Shown: positions 1 through 6,267 of the stretch, in pieces
Layout of the letters: each line of letters starts with the position of its first letter
How positions within the stretch are numbered: position 1 is the first letter of the stretch
The notes under the pieces: model-generated
Seen by the model: the letters and a program-made list of their open reading frames with translations, nothing else
The model's database searches: none
Told to the model about the DNA's origin: nothing
Program-made: the position numbers and the translations under genes
Assembly: GCA_017456805.1 (NCBI GenBank)
Contig: JAFTIQ010000096.1
Span: 1 to 6,267, forward strand
Length of the DNA: 6,267 nt
From: Lentisphaeria bacterium
GTDB taxonomy: Bacteria > Verrucomicrobiota > Lentisphaeria > Victivallales > UBA1829
Direction: 5' to 3'

Positions 1-1694
1 ACAAATCTCCAGCAGGGAACTTCTGGTATAATCCGAAGGCCCACGTCGGAAACGTCTTTGATGTCGTCAATCTGGAATTCGCTGATCTCCTCCTGGAATC
101 AGCCAAGAAGTATTACAAATCCAACGGAAAGATTGACGAAGGCGGTTTTGGTGTGCAGGGCTGCAACACCACCTACTTTTCTTTCGGGGTTTGTGATACT
201 CTTCTTCCCGATACGGACGTGGAAAATCATCCGGTGGTCAGACGCTTGAACCTGATGAACTCCCAGTCTCTGGGTGATGTAAAAGGTTCTTTCGCAAGCA
301 GATCCAACGGGATGGCAAACATCTATGCCCGGTTCCATCAGTATCTTGCTCAGAAAATGAAAAAAGAACTGCCGGGAACCAAACTCTTCATCATGGCTTA
401 TTACAATGTCCAATATGCCGGAACAGATCCGCGTTATACCCTGCCGGATAATACGGAAGTCTTTCTCTGTCTGGGGGATCTTCCCAACAAGATCAGAAGC
501 AAGAGAGCTCAGAAAGAGATGCTCCGGGTAACCGGAGACTGGTATAAATCTCTCGGCAACCGTCCGATTCAGGGATTGTGGCTCTATACAGGAACAAATC
601 CTTTTGTTCAGGCAGTCAACGGTGAATTCGTCGGAGATATCCCGAAAGTCTTCGGGAAATACTTCGGAACCAAGACAATGTTCTATGATCATTGTATTAC
701 AGCTGCTCCCGGCAATGCATGGTTCTATTACTACTCCAATTATGCAGCATACCGTTCGATGTGGAATCCCAATTGGGATGCAGCCGCAGCGATCGATGCC
801 CATTGGGAAAAATTCTATGGCCCCAGAACCGGTAAGATCCTCCGTGAGTTCCATCAGCTTCTCCGGGATTGCTATGTAAAATATGAGCTGAATGCCGATG
901 GTTCCGGACGCAATGTTCTTTATCCGCTCCCGGAACTCCTGAAAATGGAAAAACTTCTTGCCGCGGCACAGAAATCTGTCAAACCCGGAACCGTGGAAGC
1001 TCAGCGTCTGAAACTGTTCATGGCTCCCTGGCCGAAGGCAATCCAATCCATCAAAAATCAGTTGTCTTATGAACGCCCCGTCCACTCCGTCTATCAGCTG
1101 CTCCGGAGAGATAAAGTGACCCTCGACGGCATTGGAAACGAAGCTTTCTGGGCAAAAGTCAAACCCATGAAACTGATGGATCCCAAAGGCTCAGGCACCC
1201 CGGTCAAATATCCGGCAAGCATCAAGCTTGCCTGGACGAAAACCGGGATCTATGGTCTCTTTGAAACCAAATATGCGCCTGTCGCAGATCGCTCCAAAGA
1301 AGTCTTTTTCAATGATAACTATGAAATTCTTCTTTCTCCCGGACAGGGGAAAGAAGTGTTCTTCCAGTTCGTCTTTGACCCCTTGAAACAGACTTTCTTC
1401 GGAACACAGCGGCTTCTGCCGATCCCTCAGCCCTTCGATCGTTACTGGAAAGTCTCAGGTTTCCAGCTGGCATCCAAATACAGCAATGATCATTGGACGG
1501 CTGAGTTCTTTATTCCGTTCTCTGTATTCAAAACCAAAAATTCTGTTCCTCAGGTCTACGATACCTGGCATTGCAATGTGGTGCGGAACAAGATGGGGGC
1601 TGAGCGCGAATACAGCGGAACTGCTATGACTCTTGGAAATAATCACAACCTTAATATGTTCGGTCTCATTAAATTCGCAGGGAAAGGAGAATAA
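1..1694 (+). CDS. DUF4838 glycoside-hydrolase-like protein with C-terminal CBM9-like domain (5' partial)
   Basis: The frame is open from base 3 to the TAA at 1692-1694, giving 563 visible residues. The true start is upstream of the window; the GTG at 153 is internal, because the protein pattern continues before it. Visible residues about 1-345 resemble DUF4838 (PF16126), a TIM-barrel-like domain of polysaccharide-degrading bacteria. Supporting marks are 'FIMAYYNVQYAG' (about 129-140), 'NAWFYYYSNYAAYRSMWNPN' (about 238-257) and 'HWEKFYGP' (about 267-274). Residues about 370-560 resemble a CBM9-like beta-sandwich: 'VTLDGIGNEAFW' at the start, 'NDNYEILLSP', 'WTAEFFIPFSVF', 'WHCNVVRN' and a closing 'NMFGLIKF'. 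DUF4838 proteins have no assigned reaction that I know of, so a glycan-hydrolysing or -binding role is inferred from fold and context. Any signal peptide or N-terminal GH67/GH20-like accessory domain would lie outside the window. It is transcribed with the following gene, 2 bp away. The domain calls are from memory of family patterns. Confidence 0.85.
   Translation, partial: KSPAGNFWYNPKAHVGNVFDVVNLEFADLLLESAKKYYKSNGKIDEGGFGVQGCNTTYFSFGVCDTLLPDTDVENHPVVRRLNLMNSQSLGDVKGSFASRSNGMANIYARFHQYLAQKMKKELPGTKLFIMAYYNVQYAGTDPRYTLPDNTEVFLCLGDLPNKIRSKRAQKEMLRVTGDWYKSLGNRPIQGLWLYTGTNPFVQAVNGEFVGDIPKVFGKYFGTKTMFYDHCITAAPGNAWFYYYSNYAAYRSMWNPNWDAAAAIDAHWEKFYGPRTGKILREFHQLLRDCYVKYELNADGSGRNVLYPLPELLKMEKLLAAAQKSVKPGTVEAQRLKLFMAPWPKAIQSIKNQLSYERPVHSVYQLLRRDKVTLDGIGNEAFWAKVKPMKLMDPKGSGTPVKYPASIKLAWTKTGIYGLFETKYAPVADRSKEVFFNDNYEILLSPGQGKEVFFQFVFDPLKQTFFGTQRLLPIPQPFDRYWKVSGFQLASKYSNDHWTAEFFIPFSVFKTKNSVPQVYDTWHCNVVRNKMGAEREYSGTAMTLGNNHNLNMFGLIKFAGKGE
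1680..1690 (+). promoter_or_regulatory. Ribosome binding site for the secreted protein gene
   Basis: The stretch GGGAAAGGAGA holds a strong Shine-Dalgarno core (AAGGAGA) ending six bases before the ATG at 1697. It lies inside the last codons of the preceding gene. The junction reads TAATAATGA, so the upstream gene stops at 1692-1694 and the next ATG starts two bases later. This layout favours translational coupling and supports the 1697 start. Confidence 0.8.
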
Positions 1695-1696
1695 TA

Positions 1697-2596
1697 ATGA
1701 ATCTGAAACATTTTGCAGTCGCAGCACTTGCTCTGGTCAGTGCTGTATCTTTCGCCCAGAACCATGCACCTGTCAATGTCTCTGTCAGACCTGTCCGGGT
1801 CTATCAGCCTGAAAAGTTTTCCGTTGCTCAGGGTGCAAGTATTTCCAACCAGTACAACCGCTATGACATCATCATGAAGCTCTCCAAACCAACGGATACA
1901 AAGCCGACGGAGTTGAAGATCACTTTGGATTGCGGGACATTCGGTTTCGGCGCATTGGTCAATTTCATGAACATCAAAGCAAATGGGATTCCCATGAGCA
2001 AATTGATGGTTCAGAAAGAAGATATGCAGCCGTGGAAAGATGGAAATAATGCCGGAGCTGTTATCAAGTTGAACTTCGATGGAAGCAAGTTCGATTTGAT
2101 TTTCTACATGCGCCCCGATTCTCCTGTTCTCTGGTGCAGCCTCAAACCCTCTGCTGATACCATCGAAGAACCGGAAGATCTTTCCATCGTCCACAGCTGT
2201 ATCCCCTCCATGCTCGCAAAGAATGGAAAGAAAGTCGTTTGGACCGGCAACCCCTACAACCGTCAGGTCGTTACCAATACCCGTACCATCGGAATGGATC
2301 CCAAACGGAAACCTGTCCTTCTCACCCCCGCAGAAACCAGTCTGACATTCCGCGATGCCACATTTGATGGCTCTTCTGCGGACAAAGGCTATGGTCCTAT
2401 CTGGCTCGGCATGGATTATTCCGCAGTTCAGGAAGCAAAGCTTTTCTGTGTTTCCAACTGGACCGCATGGCTGGAAGTCAAGCTGAATCCGGCAATGAAA
2501 GAACATAAGATTGCATTCTGGCAGCAGAAACCCAGAATTTCCAATGCAGCTTTTGAAGCAAAATTGAAAAACGAATCCGCTGCATTCACCCGCTGA
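1697..2596 (+). CDS. Secreted protein of unknown function, 299 aa
   Basis: I do not recognise this family. The ATG at 1697 has a strong Shine-Dalgarno just upstream. The protein opens with a typical Sec signal peptide: 'MNLKHF', a hydrophobic run AVAALALVSAV, and a likely signal peptidase I site after residue 20 (SFA|QN). No lipobox cysteine is present, so a soluble exported or periplasmic protein is expected, of about 279 residues after cleavage. The mature part has no further membrane segment. Its alternating hydrophobic/polar strands ('YDIIMKLS', 'ELKITLDCG', 'AVIKLNFDG', 'FDLIFYMRP') suggest a beta-sandwich. Four cysteines (79, 147, 168, 251) could form disulfides. Aromatic residues that could contact a glycan cluster around 234-275 ('PIWLGMDY', 'NWTAWLEV', 'AFWQQKP'). 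It sits 2 bp behind the DUF4838/CBM9-like gene and is the last gene before a terminator, so it probably assists that protein, perhaps in glycan binding. That role is inference from position only. Confidence 0.85.
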   Translation: MNLKHFAVAALALVSAVSFAQNHAPVNVSVRPVRVYQPEKFSVAQGASISNQYNRYDIIMKLSKPTDTKPTELKITLDCGTFGFGALVNFMNIKANGIPMSKLMVQKEDMQPWKDGNNAGAVIKLNFDGSKFDLIFYMRPDSPVLWCSLKPSADTIEEPEDLSIVHSCIPSMLAKNGKKVVWTGNPYNRQVVTNTRTIGMDPKRKPVLLTPAETSLTFRDATFDGSSADKGYGPIWLGMDYSAVQEAKLFCVSNWTAWLEVKLNPAMKEHKIAFWQQKPRISNAAFEAKLKNESAAFTR

Positions 2597-2620
2597 TTTC
2601 CACTTTCTGGAATCATTGAT

Positions 2621-2668
2621 AAGGGGCTGCTGCAAAATTTCAGGTTTTGCAGCAGCCCTTTGATTTTT
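2621..2668 (+). terminator. Rho-independent terminator between convergent genes
   Basis: The arms 2624-2637 (GGGCTGCTGCAAAA) and 2645-2658 (TTTTGCAGCAGCCC) form a perfect 14-bp stem with a 7-base loop (2638-2644). The stem extends to 17 bp through one G-T and two A-T pairs (2621-2623 with 2659-2661). A T-rich tail, ATTTTT (2663-2668), follows on the plus strand. It ends the + strand pair 24 bp after the stop at 2596. The gene on the other strand stops at 2677, so the hairpin may also act on that transcript, but on the minus strand the stem is followed by CTTATC, without a clear U-run past the stem. Confidence 0.85.
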
Positions 2669-2676
2669 GTAAGAGA

Positions 2677-5064
2677 TTAACGCCGGATCGTCTCTCCGGA
2701 AGCAAAGATCGTTTCTCCCGGCAGAAGGATTTCCGCTGTTACGCCTTCCGGAACCGTGACCTCAAGCGCAAACGTTTCCTTCTTTCTGCAGATGCTTGCA
2801 GAGAAAAGTCCCTGGGGCAATGGAATTTGAAATTCTGCCTGATCCAGCAGACATTCCGGAGTCAGACGGATTTTCTTCCATCCCTGTTCCAGCTGTTCCA
2901 GTCCGAAAATCAATTCCGGAAGATGACTGATCGGGTGAGCACTCCATGCATGAGAAAAAGAAATTTCAGAACCGGAATAATCATTGAAGGTTTCCCATAC
3001 CGTTCCGGTAGGGAGCATCGGTTCCCACATTCTTTTGATGTATTCCAAGGCTTCTTTTTTCAAACCGCATTGGAACGCGCAATCCAGAAGATAAGTCGCC
3101 CAGAAGGAGGATGGCCTGGCTCCGTTTTTCAATGTCCCGTTCAAACACGGCAGAATGATTTTTTCAATCATATTGTCCCTGGCTTCCGGACAGAGACCTG
3201 TCAGAATTGCCAGAACCTGATCATGAACAGACGGCTCTCCGGTTAAATTTCCGTTTTCATCACGTTCCGGGAGAAAAAGCTGCTGTTCCGGATCAAAAAG
3301 CAATTTTTTCGCAATCTTTTTTTCCGTTGCGATTTTCTTCCGCAGTTCTTCGGCTTCTTCACGGAACTCTGTATGTTCCAGCAGTTCCAGATAACGTTCT
3401 TCTGCATAAATATGCCATAAATTCAGGAATGTAGGGATATTCTGCTTGGGCAGGGAACTCCAGTCTTCAAAAAGCCAGAATCTCTTGTCATACCGGATCA
3501 GACCATCTTCATTCCGTATGGATTCGAAGTAGGAAAAAATTTGTTCCGCCTGCGTCTTATGTCTGAGAAAATGATCTGTATTTTCTGTTTGAAACCAGAG
3601 ATCCCGCAGCGTGATGATCCATGTGAGGGAAAAATCCGGAAGAACCTGTCCGCTGTATTTCGTCGGAGCATTGGCATAGGTCAATCCGAACGGCGTTTTC
3701 TGAGCGGCGATACTTTTGATCCCGGCAGAGAGCAGTTTTGTGTCCCCGGTGAGGAATATCGTGTTTTTTGCCTGAACTCTTGCATCGCCCCACCATTGGG
3801 ACTGTTCTCTCCAGGGCGTATCAACAAAGGTATCCATGGAGCATACTCTCTGAGTATGAACCGAGATGTCATAAATCCTGTTCAACAGCGGATCTGAACA
3901 GGAAAACCGACCGGAGATTTCCATGGGATAAACAGCCGTCCGCCAGGAAAGACTGATTTGAAGCGGTTTTGTGTTTTCCCGGATGATCAGACTTACATAT
4001 CTGGTTCCCATGATCTGAAACAGATCAACCTTGCAAGGCTTTTCTCCCAGATGGAACCTGGAAGCCAGCGCAATCATGCTCCCGTCTTTCGGATGCTGGG
4101 GAAATGCGATCTTCCCTTCCGGGAGATATTGATGGTACATCACGTCAACAATGACGGATTTTTCACTGTTTCCGAACTGAAAAACCGGGACTCCCGGAAG
4201 CCATTGCCCGGCACCGAGATCCAGCGAGAGAATGTTGAATTTTCCTTTCCCTGCTGCCGGAACTGTAAACGATATCTCCTGCTCCGATCTTTCAAAAGGA
4301 AGAACTTCCGGCGCAAAACAGATGGTCTCAAGTTCCCGGTCCACAAACTCCAGAACCGTGTTCCGGATAAGCCCCGGTGCTGTTTCCTGAAGTTCCGCAC
4401 AAATTCCCGTCCCGCAGGATGTGATCTTTTCCGGCACAAGGACCGTTTCCTGAAGCATCGCTATGGAACGTTCAGAAAGATTACTCCACGGAAGTGCCCC
4501 CTGATGTTTTTCGATGCAATACATTCCGGGCATTGCCGGTGGAAATGTATATTCCGACTCTTCCCAGATCCAGGAACGGTCATCATATCTCAGATCAAGT
4601 TCTTCCATTTTTCCCAGCTGGGATGACAGCTGCGCCGTATTGTGATTGTATGCAGTATTCCTGAAAATAACCCAATCTTTTCCATTGGAAACGATTTTTA
4701 CCCCATTATCCCAGGCCGCGGAACAGAGCACTCCTGCCGCATCTTTATGATGATAGGAAAAGGTGCTTACTCCCGGATTATGCCCCTCTACTGCAATCCA
4801 GTTGTGTCCTTCTTTCAGATAGGGCAGAAGATCCACAGTGTCATAGTGCCATTCCTGCTGGTGTCCCCGCATGGGACCCCGGCAGACATATTTTCCGTTA
4901 ACATACAGTTTATATGCCTGATCCGCAGTAATGTGAAACGGGGCAGCTGTCGGCATTTTGTCCTGCGTAAAATCGTGCCTGAACCCCGCATAGGAGTTCA
5001 TCAGATACATGGAAAACTTCGGCCAGATCCAGCGAGCCTCCGGCAAAAATGAACTGAAAGACAT
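2677..5064 (-). CDS. Alpha-L-rhamnosidase, glycoside hydrolase family 78
   Basis: It hydrolyses terminal alpha-L-rhamnosyl groups from plant or host glycans by an inverting mechanism. Numbering is for the 795-residue form starting at 5064. The N-terminal beta domain carries 'ARWIWP' (10-15) and the rhamnosidase-N pattern 'YKLYVNGKYVCRGP' (51-64). A second beta domain ends near 'GTRYVSL' (352-358). The (alpha/alpha)6 catalytic barrel covers about 385-715 and contains 'DTPWREQSQWWGD' (415-427). D415, R419, the presumed general acid E420, W424 and D427 are spaced as in characterised GH78 enzymes such as Bacillus RhaB. 'TVWETF' supplies the presumed general base E691, followed by 'SFSHAW' (702-707). 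A C-terminal beta domain begins at 'GWKKIRLTP' (728-736). Length and domain order fit a complete enzyme. No signal peptide or lipobox is seen, suggesting cytoplasmic action on imported oligosaccharides. An in-frame ATG at 5079 would add five residues, but its only Shine-Dalgarno nearly abuts it, while 5064 has GGAG nine bases upstream. It follows the GH42-like gene by 4 or 19 bp and is surely in the same operon. Confidence 0.93.
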   Translation of the reverse strand: MSFSSFLPEARWIWPKFSMYLMNSYAGFRHDFTQDKMPTAAPFHITADQAYKLYVNGKYVCRGPMRGHQQEWHYDTVDLLPYLKEGHNWIAVEGHNPGVSTFSYHHKDAAGVLCSAAWDNGVKIVSNGKDWVIFRNTAYNHNTAQLSSQLGKMEELDLRYDDRSWIWEESEYTFPPAMPGMYCIEKHQGALPWSNLSERSIAMLQETVLVPEKITSCGTGICAELQETAPGLIRNTVLEFVDRELETICFAPEVLPFERSEQEISFTVPAAGKGKFNILSLDLGAGQWLPGVPVFQFGNSEKSVIVDVMYHQYLPEGKIAFPQHPKDGSMIALASRFHLGEKPCKVDLFQIMGTRYVSLIIRENTKPLQISLSWRTAVYPMEISGRFSCSDPLLNRIYDISVHTQRVCSMDTFVDTPWREQSQWWGDARVQAKNTIFLTGDTKLLSAGIKSIAAQKTPFGLTYANAPTKYSGQVLPDFSLTWIITLRDLWFQTENTDHFLRHKTQAEQIFSYFESIRNEDGLIRYDKRFWLFEDWSSLPKQNIPTFLNLWHIYAEERYLELLEHTEFREEAEELRKKIATEKKIAKKLLFDPEQQLFLPERDENGNLTGEPSVHDQVLAILTGLCPEARDNMIEKIILPCLNGTLKNGARPSSFWATYLLDCAFQCGLKKEALEYIKRMWEPMLPTGTVWETFNDYSGSEISFSHAWSAHPISHLPELIFGLEQLEQGWKKIRLTPECLLDQAEFQIPLPQGLFSASICRKKETFALEVTVPEGVTAEILLPGETIFASGETIRR

Positions 5065-5073
5065 ACAGTTTTG

Positions 5074-5085
5074 CTCCATTTCCTT
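5074..5085 (-). promoter_or_regulatory. Ribosome binding site region of the rhamnosidase gene
   Basis: On the minus strand the region reads AAGGAAATGGAG. AAGGA leaves one base before the ATG at 5079-5077, which is too close to drive it. GGAG at 5077-5074 is nine bases before the ATG at 5064-5062, a normal spacing. This favours the 5064 start and places the site across the junction with the preceding gene, whose TAA is at 5086-5084. Confidence 0.55.
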
Positions 5086-6267
5086 AACGGCCGCAGACCG
5101 GTTTTAACTTCTGCTGCAATGTCTCCACATCGCTTCCATAATAGAAAAGTCTGGTCTCATGAAGCGCAGAATGATATTCAAAAACATCTGTGTTCCGGGC
5201 AATGATTTTGTTGGAATAAACATCCAGAACATCGGCTTTCCGGGGAAGCTTGATCTTCTTGACTCCAGGTGTCCGGGCATGAAGAACAACCAGCGAATCA
5301 TTGGCTTCCAGCGGATCGCCTGTTTCCGAAAACAGATGAACCCCGGACTCTTTCAGAACCTGCATGAGAAACGGCGTGCCCATCTGCCAGGGACCCGAAA
5401 AGTAGGAAAGAGTATTCCCTGTTTTCCGGGAGGCAAGACCCACAGATCCATCTTCATATTTCCCGAGAACTCTGACATTGCTGTCAGTAACTGCAAACAT
5501 CGGTTTGACCCGGACCGTGGGAGTTCCGTGCCAGCTTCCGTCCGGGAGGGATACCGCAGGCATGATGCTGTTTTCAGCCTGCTTGAAGGTGAATCCGGTA
5601 AGCTGTTTCATGGCGTCCAGAGATGCTTTGTTCTGATGTGCAAATCCGGGCGCATATACCCAGAGAAGCGTGCACTTTTTCTGCTGAAGCTTTCTGACCG
5701 TTTCCAGAAACTTTTTATCATAGTTGAAACAGTTGAGGAAGGCATAGACTTTATAAGGTTTCGCCCGGTCAAGTGCTTCCGCAAGAACAATATCCACCGG
5801 GGCACCGGTCCGCGCAAAACGTCCCTGATTTCCCACATACATTTCATAGTTCGGAATGTTCTTGACCACCGGAGAACGTTCCACTGTTCCATCTGCATTA
5901 TAGAACTGCTGAAGATATCCGGAAGGTGCTGCCATCGTCAGAACCGGCATGGAAACGATCGCTTTTTCACTGACAACGATCGCCACTTCCGCGTTGCGCT
6001 GCAACTGTTTTTCTTCGCAGAAATCACCAAGAACACGCCGGATCGCAATATCCTTTTCCAGTGCTTTGAAATGAAATGTTCCGGAGAACATCGGATTATA
6101 ATTTTCCGGCTGATTCCGGCAAAGTGCAACCCCGATATTCCGGCGCATTACATGAATACTCTGCTGTTCCGTGACGACTTGAGAGCGGCTTCCGGGGGTG
6201 GACATCACGTCCACCGTGTTGTGGGTCCGGGTGTCATCTTCAATGAACGCGATAATATTATGGTCGC
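5084..6267 (-). CDS. GH42-like glycoside hydrolase / beta-galactosidase-trimerisation-like protein, C-terminal part (5' partial)
   Basis: The frame is open from the right edge to the TAA at 5086-5084, showing 393 complete codons. The GTG at 6214 is internal because coding continues upstream with 'DHNIIAFIEDDTRTHNT'. That segment and 'SIHVMRRNIGVAL' (about 36-48) resemble the end of the TIM barrel in GH42-like enzymes. Residues about 92-290 resemble the amidotransferase-like trimerisation domain: 'AEVAIVVSEKA', 'GAPVDIVLAEAL', 'PYKVYAFLNCF', 'LLWVYAPGF' and 'LTGFTF'. A small beta domain follows (about 310-378), with 'EANDSLVVLHA' and 'KIKLPRKADVLDVYS'. The catalytic glutamates of a GH42 barrel would lie upstream, so neither activity nor secretion can be judged here. 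A beta-galactosidase or related beta-glycosidase is the best guess; this C-terminal arrangement also occurs in uncharacterised PVC-group hydrolases. It precedes the rhamnosidase gene in the same operon, pointing to joint breakdown of one rhamnose-containing glycan. Confidence 0.75.
   Translation of the reverse strand, partial: DHNIIAFIEDDTRTHNTVDVMSTPGSRSQVVTEQQSIHVMRRNIGVALCRNQPENYNPMFSGTFHFKALEKDIAIRRVLGDFCEEKQLQRNAEVAIVVSEKAIVSMPVLTMAAPSGYLQQFYNADGTVERSPVVKNIPNYEMYVGNQGRFARTGAPVDIVLAEALDRAKPYKVYAFLNCFNYDKKFLETVRKLQQKKCTLLWVYAPGFAHQNKASLDAMKQLTGFTFKQAENSIMPAVSLPDGSWHGTPTVRVKPMFAVTDSNVRVLGKYEDGSVGLASRKTGNTLSYFSGPWQMGTPFLMQVLKESGVHLFSETGDPLEANDSLVVLHARTPGVKKIKLPRKADVLDVYSNKIIARNTDVFEYHSALHETRLFYYGSDVETLQQKLKPVCGR

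Noticed and set aside
153..155. GTG as a start codon for the first gene
   Set aside because: The frame is open to the window edge and upstream codons read as sensible protein ('NFWYNPKAHVGNVFDVVN'), so the gene is truncated by the window rather than starting here.
99..1085. Long minus-strand open frame (328 codons) opposite the DUF4838 gene
   Set aside because: It is the antisense shadow of a well-supported gene. Its translation is rich in Cys, His and Ile with no recognisable domain, and no ribosome binding site was evident.
1643..2635. Minus-strand open frame of 330 codons opposite the secreted-protein gene
   Set aside because: It spans two plus-strand genes and the terminator. The translation shows no domain, while the plus strand has a signal peptide and a strong Shine-Dalgarno.
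3958..4626. Plus-strand open frame of 222 codons inside the rhamnosidase gene
   Set aside because: It lies wholly within the GH78 coding region, and its Arg/Phe/Cys-rich translation is typical of an antisense reading frame.
2740..6200. Striking excess of the hexamer TTCCGG/CCGGAA (about 20 TTCCGG by eye on the plus strand), considered as a DNA-uptake or chi-like signal
   Set aside because: Reading the coding strand, most copies in the rhamnosidase are Pro-Glu as CCG GAA. Those in the GH42-like gene are mainly Arg plus an A-starting codon (CGG AAx), TCC GGA or CCC GGA. Codon preference and dipeptide use explain them without a separate signal.
6212..6214. GTG on the minus strand as a start codon for the GH42-like gene
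   Set aside because: Seventeen further in-frame codons reach the window edge with family-like sequence ('IIAFIEDDTRTHN'), so the gene continues beyond the window.

Overview
The window is a dense stretch of bacterial accessory carbohydrate-metabolism DNA holding four genes in two convergent pairs. The domain types suggest the Lentisphaerota (Victivallales-like gut or rumen bacteria) or a related PVC-group lineage. They are a DUF4838 plus CBM9-like protein, a GH42-like protein ending in the motif 'LLWVYAPGF', and a GH78 alpha-L-rhamnosidase. This taxonomic guess rests on remembered family distribution, not on a search. There is no RNA gene, mobile element, CRISPR array or tandem repeat.

Layout. 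Positions 1-1694 (+) carry the 3' part of a large DUF4838-type glycoside-hydrolase-like protein with a C-terminal CBM9-like beta-sandwich; its 5' end lies outside the window. Two bases later, 1697-2596 (+) encodes a 299-residue protein with a clear signal peptide and no family I recognise. An 80-bp gap follows, filled largely by a strong hairpin terminator (2621-2668). On the minus strand, 2677-5064 (or to 5079) encodes an alpha-L-rhamnosidase with all the acidic catalytic residues expected of GH78. Immediately upstream of it, 5084-6267 (-) is the C-terminal part of a GH42-like / beta-galactosidase-trimerisation-like protein that runs off the right edge.

Working together (inference). Both pairs look like operon fragments of one saccharolytic locus acting on a rhamnose-containing plant or host glycan. 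The + strand pair supplies a probable glycan-binding or hydrolysing protein plus an exported partner of unknown function. The - strand pair supplies the rhamnosidase, apparently cytoplasmic because no signal peptide is visible, and a GH42-like enzyme. No SusC/SusD transporter, regulator or promoter is in view, because the 5' ends of both operons are outside the window.

The window is not evidently a new system. Its least explained part is the secreted protein at 1697-2596, coupled to an uncharacterised DUF4838 protein.
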